Origin: Prorocentrum cordatum
Lineage: Eukaryota; Sar; Dinophyceae; Prorocentrales; Prorocentraceae
DNA length: 64,000 nt
Assembly (NCBI GenBank): GCA_963575745.1
Contig: CAUYUJ010019605.1
Coordinates: 110,001-174,000 of the forward strand
Reading direction: 5' to 3'
In this document: positions 41,918-51,900 of the stretch, piece by piece
Layout: each line of letters opens with the position of its first letter
Position numbering within the stretch: the first letter of the stretch is position 1
Notes under the pieces: model-generated
What the model was told of the DNA's origin: nothing
Seen by the model: only the letters and a program-made list of their open reading frames with translations
Database searches by the model: none
Position numbers and translations under genes: made by a program

Positions 41918-43447
41918 ATGGACCCAGGTCGCAAAGCCGAGGTCGACAAGCGGTTCGCCGAGCTGAAGCAGCAACTGCGGGAAAGGTTCGGCCTGCAAGG
42001 GGCTGCCGCGGATGCCGCAGTCGCGGAGCCGACGGAGGACCGCAGTTGCGGAAGCCCCGAGCGACCGCCGCGCGAGGCCTCCCCGCAGTCGTCTAGCTCC
42101 TCGCGGGAATATCGGCCGCCGCCGCCGATAAGCGCTGCGAGTGGGAGCTCTGCTGGTGGGAGGCGCGAAGAGGCGCAGTTGCGCAGGGCGCACTTGACCC
42201 CCAAGGCAAAATGGGGGCCTCGGGCGCAGACGCCGACGAAGCAGCAGGACCAACCAGCAGTGACGGGAGCCGCCACCGAGACCGCAGTTGCGGGGGTGGC
42301 CGGCGAGCCAGGTGCCGCGCGCGGCTCATCTGGGAGCAGCGCGCCCTCGGCCGTGCTGCTCGCAGCCGAGTCCAAACGAGGCGCCCAACCCGAAGACGAG
42401 GCCGCCTCCCAGGAGAAAGCCGCCGAGACAATCGCCTCGGCCGATTCGCGGCCGAGGAAAAGGCCGCCTCCCACGGAAGGCTCGCCGCTGTCAGAACCGC
42501 AGTCGCGGGGTCGCGCGGGGCCTCCGTCGGAACCGCAGTTGCGGGAAGATGCGGGAGCACCGCGGAAGAAGCAGCGGACCAGGTCCCCTCCAGGGATAAA
42601 CTACGTTGGGGAACGCCCCAAGTGGAACGAAGGATTCCTTCGTACAGCAGACGGCAATCGGGTTCCGTCCACCATCGCTTTGGTGTTCAACGTGGTGGTC
42701 ATCACGAAGGTGGCAACAAAGGAAGATGTCTTCAGGTGCATCTTGCACCAAACTGCGGCGGTCGTCTTCGTCGTATGGGACCCCGAGCTGTTCCGCACGG
42801 GGAACGTCGAAGGCGCTTGCAGCTACGACGTTCCCGTTGGACTCAGGACTGCCGTCGAAGACGCTGTCACTTTGAAAAACAACACCGCGGAGCCTTACTG
42901 GACGACGGTTGGCCTGTTCAGAGACACGGGCGTGGTGCTCGTGCGCCCGCGCATCATCGCAGAGACCGCAGTTGCGGGTCATGTTGTTGGGGCCACCCAC
43001 GCCGTCACGATCCTGCGCTTTCGCCTGAAGGGCTCCGACATGAATCCTGCCGCGGTGATCCGTTTTGCCGTCGTGTCCAGACACGCAGTCACCGAACGTC
43101 TCCAACAGAAGATCACGCAATCAGAACAAACAGCGTGGCATCCAAGTTTCTTCAAGGACGCGGTTGCTTCCATCCATAAAAATGATGTGCGGTTCTTGTG
43201 CGGCCTGTTTGACATCCCGCCTGAGCAGCTCCAAGCATTTGGCCGCAGTTGCGGAGCCAGCTACACCTGCCCGATGGGGGTGGTGCTCAGGGCTGGACCC
43301 GCCCTGTTCGGAGGCCTTGTGGAGGGCACACGCGTCCATGCATCCGAATTACGTCCTCCCCATTGGCCCGTGCGACGTGCGCATTGCGGACTACAACACG
43401 GATTTTGCAGGGAGGCCGTCGAAGAACGATCCCCAGTGGCTCCCTGA
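41918..43447 (+). CDS. gene B: disordered N-terminus plus globular domain, unknown; truncated by a frameshift
   Basis: 509-aa frame from ATG 41918. Residues 1-25 form a basic helix (DPGRKAEVDKRFAELKQQLR). About 26-225 is Ser/Pro/Ala/Glu-rich disorder with basic patches (RKKQRTRSPP), fitting a nuclear protein. From about 228 a globular domain begins (NYVGERPKWNEGFLRTADG, TIALVFNVVVITKVATKEDV, AVVFVVWDPELF, HAVTILRFRLKG, VRFLCGLFDIPPEQL). After about residue 474 (VEGTRVH) the frame degenerates to Arg/His-rich nonsense, while the adjacent frame (43338-43745) is sensible. The natural product was probably longer. Palindromes inside read AVA, RSCG, PQSR and PQLR. Function unknown. Confidence 0.65.
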   Translation: MDPGRKAEVDKRFAELKQQLRERFGLQGAAADAAVAEPTEDRSCGSPERPPREASPQSSSSSREYRPPPPISAASGSSAGGRREEAQLRRAHLTPKAKWGPRAQTPTKQQDQPAVTGAATETAVAGVAGEPGAARGSSGSSAPSAVLLAAESKRGAQPEDEAASQEKAAETIASADSRPRKRPPPTEGSPLSEPQSRGRAGPPSEPQLREDAGAPRKKQRTRSPPGINYVGERPKWNEGFLRTADGNRVPSTIALVFNVVVITKVATKEDVFRCILHQTAAVVFVVWDPELFRTGNVEGACSYDVPVGLRTAVEDAVTLKNNTAEPYWTTVGLFRDTGVVLVRPRIIAETAVAGHVVGATHAVTILRFRLKGSDMNPAAVIRFAVVSRHAVTERLQQKITQSEQTAWHPSFFKDAVASIHKNDVRFLCGLFDIPPEQLQAFGRSCGASYTCPMGVVLRAGPALFGGLVEGTRVHASELRPPHWPVRRAHCGLQHGFCREAVEERSPVAP

Positions 43448-43745
43448 TTGGATGCATCGAACAAGCGACTCCATCATCTCTCGGCGCTGGGTCCCAGCGA
43501 AGTACATGCCCAAGTGGGAGGATGACCCTGACCGCAGTAGCGGAGTCAGAAGAAAGCTCGGCTTGGCAGCGCTGCCCCCAATCGGCAAGGTCATTCAGAA
43601 GGAGCTCAACGAGAAGACCTTCAGCACGCACTGGTGCGAGGGCATCCACCAAAACGTCGTCTTCGTCGGCCACGGACGCCAGAGTCGGGCGAGCAAGCGG
43701 AAGCACGAAGAGGCGCGATCTGCCGCAGTTGCGGACGAGCGGTGA
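43338..43745 (+). CDS. gene B, downstream part in the next frame
   Basis: 135 codons from ATG 43338 with normal protein composition (NYVLPIGPCDVRIADYNTDF, WVPAKYMPKWEDD, KVIQKELNEKTFSTHWCEG), a basic tail (SRASKRKHEEARS) and AVAD from a palindrome just before the stop. It overlaps the decayed end of the 41918 frame. The most likely history is a 4-base duplication (GCAT/ATGC) at about 43337-43343 splitting one gene. Alternatives are a programmed +1 shift, a separate small gene, or an assembly error. Confidence 0.6.
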   Translation: MHPNYVLPIGPCDVRIADYNTDFAGRPSKNDPQWLPDWMHRTSDSIISRRWVPAKYMPKWEDDPDRSSGVRRKLGLAALPPIGKVIQKELNEKTFSTHWCEGIHQNVVFVGHGRQSRASKRKHEEARSAAVADER

Positions 43746-44453
43746 GTGCGGCAAGACCGAGGAGCCGCAGTTGCGGAACAGAGCTCGGTACTACTGGGCG
43801 CCTGCTGCCTGCGTAGTGCATCCCATTAGCGATGGAGTGCATGTTGCGGTGTAGGATAGCCCGCAGTTGCGGGGTTGCGGTTGCGAAGCCGCAGTTGCGG
43901 TTGCGTATAATAGGAGAGCACGCGGTTGCGAAGCCGCAGTTTGCAATAAGTGTGCGCGCGCTGGGTCATCATCATCGTCGTCGTCCGTCCTCGTCGTCGT
44001 CGCTGCCGTCGTCGTCGTCGCGTCTGTCGTCTGTCGTCAGCAGTCGTCGTCGGTCGTCGTCGTCGTCAAGTCTGTCGTCTGTCGTCAGCAGTCGTCGTCG
44101 TCGTCGTCCCTCCTCCCTCCTCCCTCCTCCCTCCTCCCTCCTCCCTCCTCCCTCCTCCCTCCTCGTCCTCCTCCAGGCCGCATCCCCCCGCCACCTCCGT
44201 CCTAGCTCTCCTTCCCCTTCCCCTCCTCGTCCTCCTCCAGCTTGCACCCCCCTCCCTCCTCCAGCCTGCACCCCCCCCAAGCTCTCGCCCGATATTTTGG
44301 ATTAAAACTGAGCCTTCAGTCGTCCGCAGGCATTCGGCTCAGCAGGTCGTTGGGCTCCTGGCACACACGCCTCCACCCTGAGCGACGGACGTCGTGCCAT
44401 AGTCCGCCATATCGGAGCTCCGGGCCGCAGTGGCGGACAGCGTCGGCACAGAT
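43746..44453 (+). promoter_or_regulatory. spacer B-D with palindromes, GTC tract and CCTCCCT array
   Basis: No gene. Palindromes at 43765, 43861, 43889 and 44425, plus a decayed GAAGCCGCAGTTTGC at about 43930. GTC triplets at 43975-44105 contain a duplicated TCTGTCGTCTGTCGTCAGCA phrase (about 44022 and 44071). A 7-bp array (CCCTCCT) fills 44107-44165, followed by further pyrimidine-rich sequence to about 44280. Confidence 0.6.
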
Positions 44454-46880
44454 ATGAACGACAGCGTCGGCACAGATAATGCCGCAGTGGCGGACAAGAA
44501 AGCCGCAGTGGCGGACGAGACAGCCGCAGTTCCAGGCGGAACGCAAGGGATCTTTCAGAGGGCCAACGCCTTGAGGTCTAGATTCAGGACAGGGGACAAG
44601 GTGCGCCTCCCTGTGCTCATGCTCGCCCCGCACACGGGCAACCGAGGCGGGCACTACCCTCAGCAGGAAAGGGTTCGGGAACTCGCTGTGAAAATCTTCC
44701 TGGCTGGATTCACGCAAGCCGAAGCTGACCACGAAGGTGTCTGCGTTCAGATGTACCCAGCACAAGAGCTGGTGCTGAGAAAAAAGGAGGACCCGAAGTT
44801 CCAGACGTACACAGAGTACAATCTGGAAAAAGCGACCGGCCACCTCGCTGCGTGCTTCGACCGCAGTTGCGGAACAGACGTTGCGTATGGGACGTGTTCG
44901 CACTCCCACTTGTGCCTCGTGTTGCGGGCGTGCGCCCTGGGAGCCAAGTGGCCCATCCCCCAAGGCATGGAGTTCACGGAGGACGAGAGCGCGAGGCTGA
45001 AGCGCGTGCTCGATAAGGACGGCAATCTCGACATGGCCGCAGTGGCGGAACATGACCCTGTCGCTAAGAAACTCGTGCAGGGGGGTATGCTCATGGAAGT
45101 GCTTAGCTGGAAAATCATGGACGAGGAACCCACTGGTGCTTCGCTCATCAGCCAGTCCCTCAATAAAGGAGCCGATTTTGCGTTGCGAACGACTGAACTC
45201 ACCGCGCTCCGTGTTCTGTGCAAGGCTGTTGACGCGGAGCTGCACGCCGCAGTTGCGGATCAGGTTGCCTTTGACAAGGTCAAGCTCTCCGTCATGCACG
45301 AACTCGATCGAGTCGTTCAGGACCCAGACTTCATTGAGCTGTTCTCGTTCGTTGTTGGGCTCGGGAGCACGAAAGCGCAGTTCATCCCCTTGCTGCTCCA
45401 GTTCTGCGAGGTCTACGTGAACTCCAGGAGAAGGGCCCTTCGGCTCGGTGCCTTCGGGGCAGCCAGCGAGCTTCCCGACGAAGTGCCGTGGGTCAAGGTT
45501 GCCGTGGTGATGCGATGCTACAGGAACGCGCCTGCGAGGAAGAGGGGCGTTGACACTCCTGTGTGGTGCCCTGACCCAGAACAATCGTGGAAGAAGAAGG
45601 AGTTCCGAGACTTCCTCATCGACATGAACTCGGCTCTCCGTTTGTACTTGTTCACGCTGAGCAAGGCCATCGACGGCATGGGCCCTGAGAAGGCGATCGA
45701 GTTCAAGGCGAACCTGTGCATACTGACCGCAGACGGCTTCATGCAGTACCTGAAGGACACCCACGTCAAGGAACGAAGTATCCCAGGACATCGTCAGGCG
45801 CTCCTCCGCGCTTGCGCGGAGGCCACGGGGAAGGTGGAGCCGAAGTCCAATCGGGACGCCCTTGAGAAGGCCCTCGGCGAAGTGGGAGTCGGAGGCGGGA
45901 AGCCCGATTGGTTCGATTTCAACGCGTTGCCGCGCCCAGAACCGAATGAGCCCGCAGTGGCGGGGAAGACAAAGGCTTCCGCAGAGGGGCACGAGTTGAT
46001 GCCGACGGTCATTTCCTTTGACCCCACGACGCAATTACCAACGAACCACCAGCGCAGCAGGGACACGACGGCCATTCCACGCGGATCCTTCCCTTTGCCA
46101 ATCGCCGAATGGAGGCGTTCAGCGGCAGCGAAGGAGCTGGGGCGGGAGCCTGCTTTGGTCAGCGCAGTGTTGCTGTGCCTTTGGGCGCGCCACATGTCCG
46201 CAGTTGCGGAAGCGCAAGTAGAGGTGTTGCAAGACGCTGACACAGAGAAACGCACCGTCAAGGCAACCGCTGCAAACGACGAAAAATGCATCGAGTTGTG
46301 GCCGTGCGTCCCAAAGGCATCCAAGGTGCACGCCGCAAGCACGCACCCCGAGAGGGTGGCCGTGCAAGTCTGGGTGAAAGGAGATCCAAATGGGGCCACG
46401 CCCACGACCTTCTACTTGCACCCCGAGTTCAAGCCGCCTGCGGACAAGACGCCCGCCGACGTGGCTGACCACGATGTGCGGTTGAGAGCATGGAAGTGGG
46501 ATGCGCAAGAGACAATGCACGTCTTCTGGGCAGTCAACAGAGTCACGGAACAGGAGATCCAGCAGAGAAACAGCCGTAATGAAAGCGCAGTTGCGCGCAT
46601 CAACATGGAGCTGGAGACGAAAGAATTGGCGGTGTGCGTGCCTGGGACAGGCGGGGTCGTGCTCGCCGTGAATGTCCCTGTGCTGGTGAATACCACGGCC
46701 GTGAAGAAAGGAGAAGAGCTCCTGTGGGAGGCGAGACCCAAAACCGCACCGAAGAAGAAGGCGGCCGAGGAGACGTGGAAGACGGACGCGGCCAAGAGGG
46801 CCAAAGGGAAGCCTTCGGGCCAGCCCGCGCCGAAGAAATCGAAGAAAGGGTTCGACGAAAGCGGGAAGATGTCGCTCTAA
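44454..46880 (+). CDS. gene D: 808-aa protein of unknown function
   Basis: I start it at ATG 44454; the frame is open slightly upstream, but only through a GTG that lies inside a palindrome. The N-terminus is short and disordered with AAVAD repeats from palindromes (44482, 44503). Residues about 25-480 are largely helical and of normal composition (CVQMYPAQELVLRKKEDPKF, YGTCSHSHLCLVLRACALGA, FIELFSFVVGLGSTKAQFIP, FRDFLIDMNSALRLYLFTLS). After an Asp/Pro linker comes a second domain (PIAEWRRSAAAKELG, VWVKGDPNGATPTTFYLHPE), ending LVNTTAVKKGEELLW. That last motif faintly recalls the end of SET domains, but the catalytic motifs are not seen. The tail is Lys/Ala-rich (KRAKGKPSGQPAPKKSKKG), probably nuclear. 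No frameshift. Confidence 0.75.
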   Translation: MNDSVGTDNAAVADKKAAVADETAAVPGGTQGIFQRANALRSRFRTGDKVRLPVLMLAPHTGNRGGHYPQQERVRELAVKIFLAGFTQAEADHEGVCVQMYPAQELVLRKKEDPKFQTYTEYNLEKATGHLAACFDRSCGTDVAYGTCSHSHLCLVLRACALGAKWPIPQGMEFTEDESARLKRVLDKDGNLDMAAVAEHDPVAKKLVQGGMLMEVLSWKIMDEEPTGASLISQSLNKGADFALRTTELTALRVLCKAVDAELHAAVADQVAFDKVKLSVMHELDRVVQDPDFIELFSFVVGLGSTKAQFIPLLLQFCEVYVNSRRRALRLGAFGAASELPDEVPWVKVAVVMRCYRNAPARKRGVDTPVWCPDPEQSWKKKEFRDFLIDMNSALRLYLFTLSKAIDGMGPEKAIEFKANLCILTADGFMQYLKDTHVKERSIPGHRQALLRACAEATGKVEPKSNRDALEKALGEVGVGGGKPDWFDFNALPRPEPNEPAVAGKTKASAEGHELMPTVISFDPTTQLPTNHQRSRDTTAIPRGSFPLPIAEWRRSAAAKELGREPALVSAVLLCLWARHMSAVAEAQVEVLQDADTEKRTVKATAANDEKCIELWPCVPKASKVHAASTHPERVAVQVWVKGDPNGATPTTFYLHPEFKPPADKTPADVADHDVRLRAWKWDAQETMHVFWAVNRVTEQEIQQRNSRNESAVARINMELETKELAVCVPGTGGVVLAVNVPVLVNTTAVKKGEELLWEARPKTAPKKKAAEETWKTDAAKRAKGKPSGQPAPKKSKKGFDESGKMSL

Positions 46881-47369
46881 TTAAGAAGCCGCAGTGGCGG
46901 CAGTCAGGGCGGCTTGCTCGCGTGACCGCAGTTGCGGGCAACAGGCCGAAGGGGGGGGCGCACGCGTGACCGCTGTTGCGGAGCGCTCGTGTAGTTTGCA
47001 GTGTCACTGCTTCTGTTAGCTGATGCCGCAGTAGCGGACCGCTGACGATCGAGCACGGAGGTTCGAAACGGACCTCCTCCCTCCCTTCTCCCTCTCCTCC
47101 CTCGCCCTTCCTCCACTTCCTCCCTCTCTCCTCCTCCTTTCTCCCCTTCCTCCCAAGTTGGAAGCCGAAACTACTCATTTCCTCACTCCCTCCCTCCCTC
47201 CCTGGAGGCCCTGGAGGGCCTCCGCCCTGGAGGGCCTGGAGGGCCCTGGAGGCCCTGGAGGGCCTCCCTGGAGGCCCTGGAGGCCCTGGAGGGCCTCCCT
47301 GGAGGCCCTGGAGGGCCTGGAGGGCCCTGGGCTGAGGGCGGAGGCCCTGGAGGGCCTCCGCCCTCAGAA
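46881..47369 (+). promoter_or_regulatory. spacer D-E, part 1: palindromes, pyrimidine tract, CCTGGAGGG repeats
   Basis: No gene. Palindromes at 46889, 46926 and 47026. A CTCCC/CTTCC tract spans 47068-47155. From 47190 to 47362 a GGCCCTGGAGGGCCTCC minisatellite of about 170 bp leads into the double hairpin. Confidence 0.6.
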
Positions 47370-47466
47370 TGCTTCAAAGCAGTGCCGCGGCACTGCTTTG
47401 AAGCACCCAGGTGCTTCAAAGCAGTGCCCCGGCACTGCTTTGAAGCATTCTGAGGGCGGAGGCCCT
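47350..47466. repeat. 117-bp nested inverted repeat with two copies of the element's hairpin
   Basis: Outer arms AGGGCCTCCGCCCTCAGAAT and ATTCTGAGGGCGGAGGCCCT enclose two 36-bp hairpins (47370-47405 and 47412-47447) with arms TGCTTCAAAGCAGTGCC / GGCACTGCTTTGAAGCA. Loops are GC and CC. The whole can fold as one long cruciform or as two side-by-side hairpins. Confidence 0.9.
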
Positions 47467-47610
47467 CCAGGGAGGCGCGAGGATCGCAGGGGCCGAGGGA
47501 GGCCCTCCAGGGAGGCGTTCGTCTCGCCATCTGGCTCAACCGCGCGCGGCCCCACTGCCCGCACCTCCGCCTTGCCCGCAGTTGCGGCTGTGTCCAGCGC
47601 AGTAGCACAC
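47467..47610 (+). promoter_or_regulatory. spacer D-E, part 2: leader of gene E
   Basis: GGGAGGCCCTCCAGGGAGGC occurs twice in this leader, with a palindrome at 47576. The gene E ATG is at 47611. The frame is open upstream through the hairpins, but that part is repeat-derived and lacks an ATG. Confidence 0.55.
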
Positions 47611-48609
47611 ATGCCGACTTCGAGCGAATGGAGCCCTGTGTGCGTTGAGAAGGTCTTGTGCATCCGTGGAGGTTGGCTTGCGCAGACCACCCCCATCCCC
47701 GAAAAGGATGTCAAGGTGCTCCACGCAGGGCCCCTCGGAGAGATAAGCTTCGTGCACGTGAACATGCAAAAGGCTTGGCTGCTCAAGGTGTGCGCCAAAG
47801 GTAAACCGACCGCAGGGGCCTTGAAGGCCTCCAAGGCCTGGGACGCGCTGAAGAAAGAACTCGCGAAGCAGGGCGGCGCCGCAGTTGCGGACGAGGAGAG
47901 CGACGGCGACGCGGGGGACGAAGCAGATGACCCCATGTCGGCCCTGGTCAGCTCCACGGACGCCACGAAGAAGCAGGCAGCGACCCCGACCAGCGCCAAG
48001 AAGCAGAAGACTGGAACGCGTGCGGCGACTACTGGCCTGCCCAGGGGCGAGGCCGTGGAGTCGGCCATAGCCACTGTGCACTCCGTACAGATGCCCGCAA
48101 AGAGCCCCATGAAGTTTCCGCACGACACGGCCGTTCGAAACGTGCGGGTGGCCAGCTTCAAGCGGAGGACGTTGTGGCTGGACGCTGCAGACCTTGGGTG
48201 GCTGATCGACATGATCGTGGACGACGTGAGCCTCGGCGGTGTCCCCGACATCGACGACGGCGACAAGGACGAGGCCGCAGTGGCGGACAGGGACTGGGCA
48301 ACGGCGGTTGACCCTGCCACCCCGCTGGCGAAGCAAAAGGAGGTCGACTCCCTCGTGGCGCAGGGGAGCGGCTCTGGCTTCACCGTCGTTTGGGACTTCA
48401 AGGGCGCTTGGGTCGCGACCATCACGCGAGAGTGTGCCAACAAGGGCAAAAGGATCGAGATGGATGTGAAGAAACTTACAAAGAAGAAGTGGCAGTCGGC
48501 GCAGTCGGTGAAGGGCTACGACTACGAGTGGGAGGGCATGACGCAGCACCAGCGCAAGCAAGCGGCTCTGGATTACCTCGAGCTCCAAATCCCCAGTCTG
48601 TTCGACTGA
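47611..48609 (+). CDS. gene E: 332-aa protein of unknown function
   Basis: Starts at ATG 47611 (MPTSSEWSPVCVEKV). Residues 1-80 form a compact N-terminal domain (CIRGGWLAQTTPIPEKDVKV, ISFVHVNMQKAWLLKV). About 90-155 is acidic then basic linker (DEESDGDAGDEADD, SAKKQKTGTRA). From about 160 to the end is a second domain (MKFPHDTAVRNVRVASFKRR, LWLDAADLGWLIDMIVDD, SGFTVVWDFKGAWVATITRE, YDYEWEGMTQHQRKQ). Palindromes at 47879 and 48275 encode AAVAD within linkers. No known family is recognised; the charge pattern suggests a nuclear, possibly DNA-associated, protein. Confidence 0.75.
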   Translation: MPTSSEWSPVCVEKVLCIRGGWLAQTTPIPEKDVKVLHAGPLGEISFVHVNMQKAWLLKVCAKGKPTAGALKASKAWDALKKELAKQGGAAVADEESDGDAGDEADDPMSALVSSTDATKKQAATPTSAKKQKTGTRAATTGLPRGEAVESAIATVHSVQMPAKSPMKFPHDTAVRNVRVASFKRRTLWLDAADLGWLIDMIVDDVSLGGVPDIDDGDKDEAAVADRDWATAVDPATPLAKQKEVDSLVAQGSGSGFTVVWDFKGAWVATITRECANKGKRIEMDVKKLTKKKWQSAQSVKGYDYEWEGMTQHQRKQAALDYLELQIPSLFD

Positions 48610-48984
48610 GGCCCGAAGCCGTATGGGCCGCAGTTGCGGTGGGGCTACTGAGTGCCCGCAGTTGCGGGGTGGCTGGGTGCGCGTGAACACGCGGAGGGCG
48701 AGGCGGTGTGAGGAGGCAGGCGGAAGGTTTAGGGTGTTCCACGGGTGCACGCCTTAGTGCGCCAACTTGTGTGGGCGAGCGTTTTTCTTAGAGAAGCATG
48801 GAGTGAAGCATCGAAACCCTGTGCGCGCGATGATTGGGGCTTCCGCGCGGGCGTTGTTGAAATGTACCTCCTTCTTCGCCCCTCCGCATCGTCTTCAGTT
48901 GCTCCTCCCTCCTCCCCTCCCTCTTCCTAGTTCTGTAGCCCGCAGCCGAGTGCCCGGCCCGAGTCGTTCGCCACGCGACCGCTC
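48610..48984 (+). promoter_or_regulatory. spacer E-F with pyrimidine tract before the transposase gene
   Basis: No gene. Palindromes at 48628 and 48656. CTCCTCCCTCCTCCCCTCCC, then TCTTCCTAG, at about 48900-48930 gives a polypyrimidine-AG 55 bp before ATG 48985. Confidence 0.6.
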
Positions 48985-51900
48985 ATGGATGTTCCCGTGG
49001 GGCGGACATGGTATGGCGAGGAGGACGGAACGCATTTCGAGGTGGAGTGGCTCCATTACGACAGCGGCTGCGCACCGAGGAAAACGAAGTATGGCACCAC
49101 TGGGCTCGCCAACATCTTGAGCCGCAGTAGCGGCGTTCCGTGCCCCAAGAAGATAAAGGTGCACGCATGTGCGGATTTTCCGTGCCTAGCGAAGTGGCCC
49201 GCGTCGCAGTACGGCCTTGCTGAGCCGCCTCGCTTTCATTTGCGGCCGTCTGCTTGGCGACCGGGCGCGACGCCACCACCCGCAGTTGCGGCTCCAGGCG
49301 GCACCGCAGTTGCGGCTCCCTCGGCCCCTGCACACATAGCACCAGCAACACCAGCAGAACTCGCAGCTCCTGCGCAAGAAGGACACGCAGCTCCAGCACC
49401 AGAAGCACCCGCAGAACCCAAACCTCCAGCAGCCCCTGTGCCCGAAGCACCCGCAGCAGCAGTCCCTCCAGCTCCTCCAGCTCAAGTGCACGCAACACCA
49501 GACCCGCCTGCTGCGCAGGAGACCGCAATTGCGGTTGAAGCTCCTGAGGGAGTGGAAGCGGACAAAGACACACCACTTCCAGCACGCTTGCCACCAGCGC
49601 GGCCGCTGCCAGAGAACTGGTCGAAGACGCAGGTCGCATTCTTCCCGTGCCCAGACCCAAAGGCTGCAGCACGAGTTGCGGCGCCTGTTGGCGACGCCTT
49701 GCGGCCACGAGTCGCGGCGCCACCCCTGGCGCCAGAGAAAGGTGTACCTGTGGAAGACGCGCCAAAGATCCAGGCCGCAGTGGCGGCGACGGTGCCTGAC
49801 CGCGTGATGGCTCTCCTGAGGCAGATTCTGTCCGAGAATTCCTACATAGGGTATTCAGCTTTCATGCTGTTTGCCTTGCGGTTCGGGCGTCAACCTTACG
49901 TGTGGGAAGGCGAGAACCGCAAGGACCTCCTTGACTTCTACATGCCTTGGGCAAAGGAGAAGTGCACTGAGCCATGCGCCGTCGACGGCGTGGCGTGCGT
50001 ACTCGCCGCTGCTGAGGATCTGTTCGGGGAATGGACAACGGTGGAACTCAGGCCCGTGACTCCCGAGAACCCTCTCCATGAGGTGCGCCACTGGGTGGCC
50101 GCAGTTGCGGTGGGTGGCGTGTGCTCTGAGGGGGCGGACGCGTTGAACAGGTTCTACGGTCCTCTGGGACAATGGGTCCTAGGGACTGTTTGCGATGGAA
50201 ACTGCGGCATTGACCTTATGGCGATGATGTTGCAGAAACCGCAAAATGCCGAGACGCGCAAATGGCTTCGGGAGGAACTGTACGATTTCGGGGTGCGCCG
50301 CTGGGACGAACCGTGGTTGCACGACATGCTCGTTGTCACGCAGGAACTAACCTTGGAGGAGGTGCGGGCGTACCGCAGTTGCGGGGCCAGCGGCCCTGCT
50401 GGACCCATGGTCCTGCACGACTCCGAGGGCGAGGGCGAACCAGCAGAGGCGCCGAGAGAGGCGAGCGCGCCACGCCCCGCTCTCATGGCGGCGTTAGAGT
50501 GGCAGACGGGCGTGCAGGACATGGGTATATTGCTTGCCATGGCTGAGGCTATGCCCGAGGCGTTGCAGGAGGAGCAGATCAGGGCGCACGCACTGGCCAG
50601 CGCACGCCCAAAACCCGAAGTTGCGGAACAGAAGCGGCGCTTGTGCCCGCACATGCTCAGAGACCGCGAACTGGTTTGCAAAGACCTGGAGGCGCACGCA
50701 CGCAGTTGTGGTTGGATGGGCGAGGGCGTTCTGCCACGGAATTCAATCGCGTCTTTTTGCGAGCGGTTCACGTGGCCGAAGGGCATGGGGGTCGTCCAGC
50801 AGCGCCAGGCCGTCTCCAAGTGGTTTCAAAACTGGCGCACACAAGGTGGACATGGCACGGCGGGCGTGCATGGCCGACGCCGCGCGCGGGGCAACCAAGG
50901 GCGCCCGAACAAGGCTCCATGGCTGGAAGCCGCTCTGTACGAGTGGTGGTCCCACATGAGGTACTCCGTGGACTGGAAGGCGGTGGCCAAGCGAACCGCA
51001 GTTGCGGAGGAGAGGCCCAAGATGTTGGCCAGGTTCTCCCAATCCCTGCTGGTTACGAAGGCGAAGCAACTCGTCGCGGACTACTGCGTGGAGACAATGA
51101 AGCGGGGAGGCAAACCGATGGTGCCGCAGTTGCGGCCTCGGTGGTGGGTGAAGTGGCGGCGCTCCTACGGCCTGAGCATGAAGAAGCCGAACCGCAAGTA
51201 CAAGGTGCCAAAATGGTTGCTCCAATCTCGTTTTGAGACTATGATCTTGAACGTGGCCAGGGTCCGCGCAGCTGCAGAGGAGCTTCTGGGGTACGACCCG
51301 CACATCCTGAACTGGGACCAGTCGCCCTTTCACCACAACGAGTCGTCGTCGGCCTCGAAGCCGACCTTGGCTGTGAAGGGTGGCATTGTCCCGCTTGTCG
51401 AGGCGCATGACGACAGCAGGGCTCGGTGGACAGCGAACCTGACGGTGTCGAGCGACGCGGAGGACATCCGCAGTTGCGGACCACCGCCGGCGGAGCTAAT
51501 GTTCAAGGGGGGATCTGTCATCGCTGAGGGCTTGGCCGCACATGCCCGCAGTCGCGGCTATCCGTCTTGGGTGAGCACGGCGACGTCCGAGAAGGGGTCC
51601 TACCGCGCAGACGACGTTGTATCATTCTTGCAGCGGCACTTGCGGGCCTGGCCCGACGACCCGCAGTTGCGGGGAAAGTGGCGCATCCTCATGGCCGACG
51701 ACCATTCCCCGCACAAAGCAGACGCTGTGCGGAGACTCGCCTGGCAGCGCGGCTACGTGCTGATCATTCACGGCGGGGGGACGACCGCAGTTGCGCAGCC
51801 CGTGGACACGGACTTGAACCAGCACGTGAAGCGCCGGTACATTGCCCTCGAGACCAAAGCGCTGGTGCAGCAAATGGCGTTGGGGAAGCACGTGCCGCAG

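Noticed and set aside
44430-44453. GTG start for gene D
   Set aside because: The GTG lies within a CCGCAGTGGCGG palindrome; an ATG follows eight codons later and eukaryotic initiation favours it.
46640-46720. SET methyltransferase domain at the end of gene D
   Set aside because: Only a loose resemblance (LVNTTAVKKGEELLW); the catalytic NHxxxPN-type motif is not found.
47158-47610. N-terminal extension of gene E through the hairpins
   Set aside because: The upstream open frame lacks an ATG and encodes only minisatellite and hairpin sequence.
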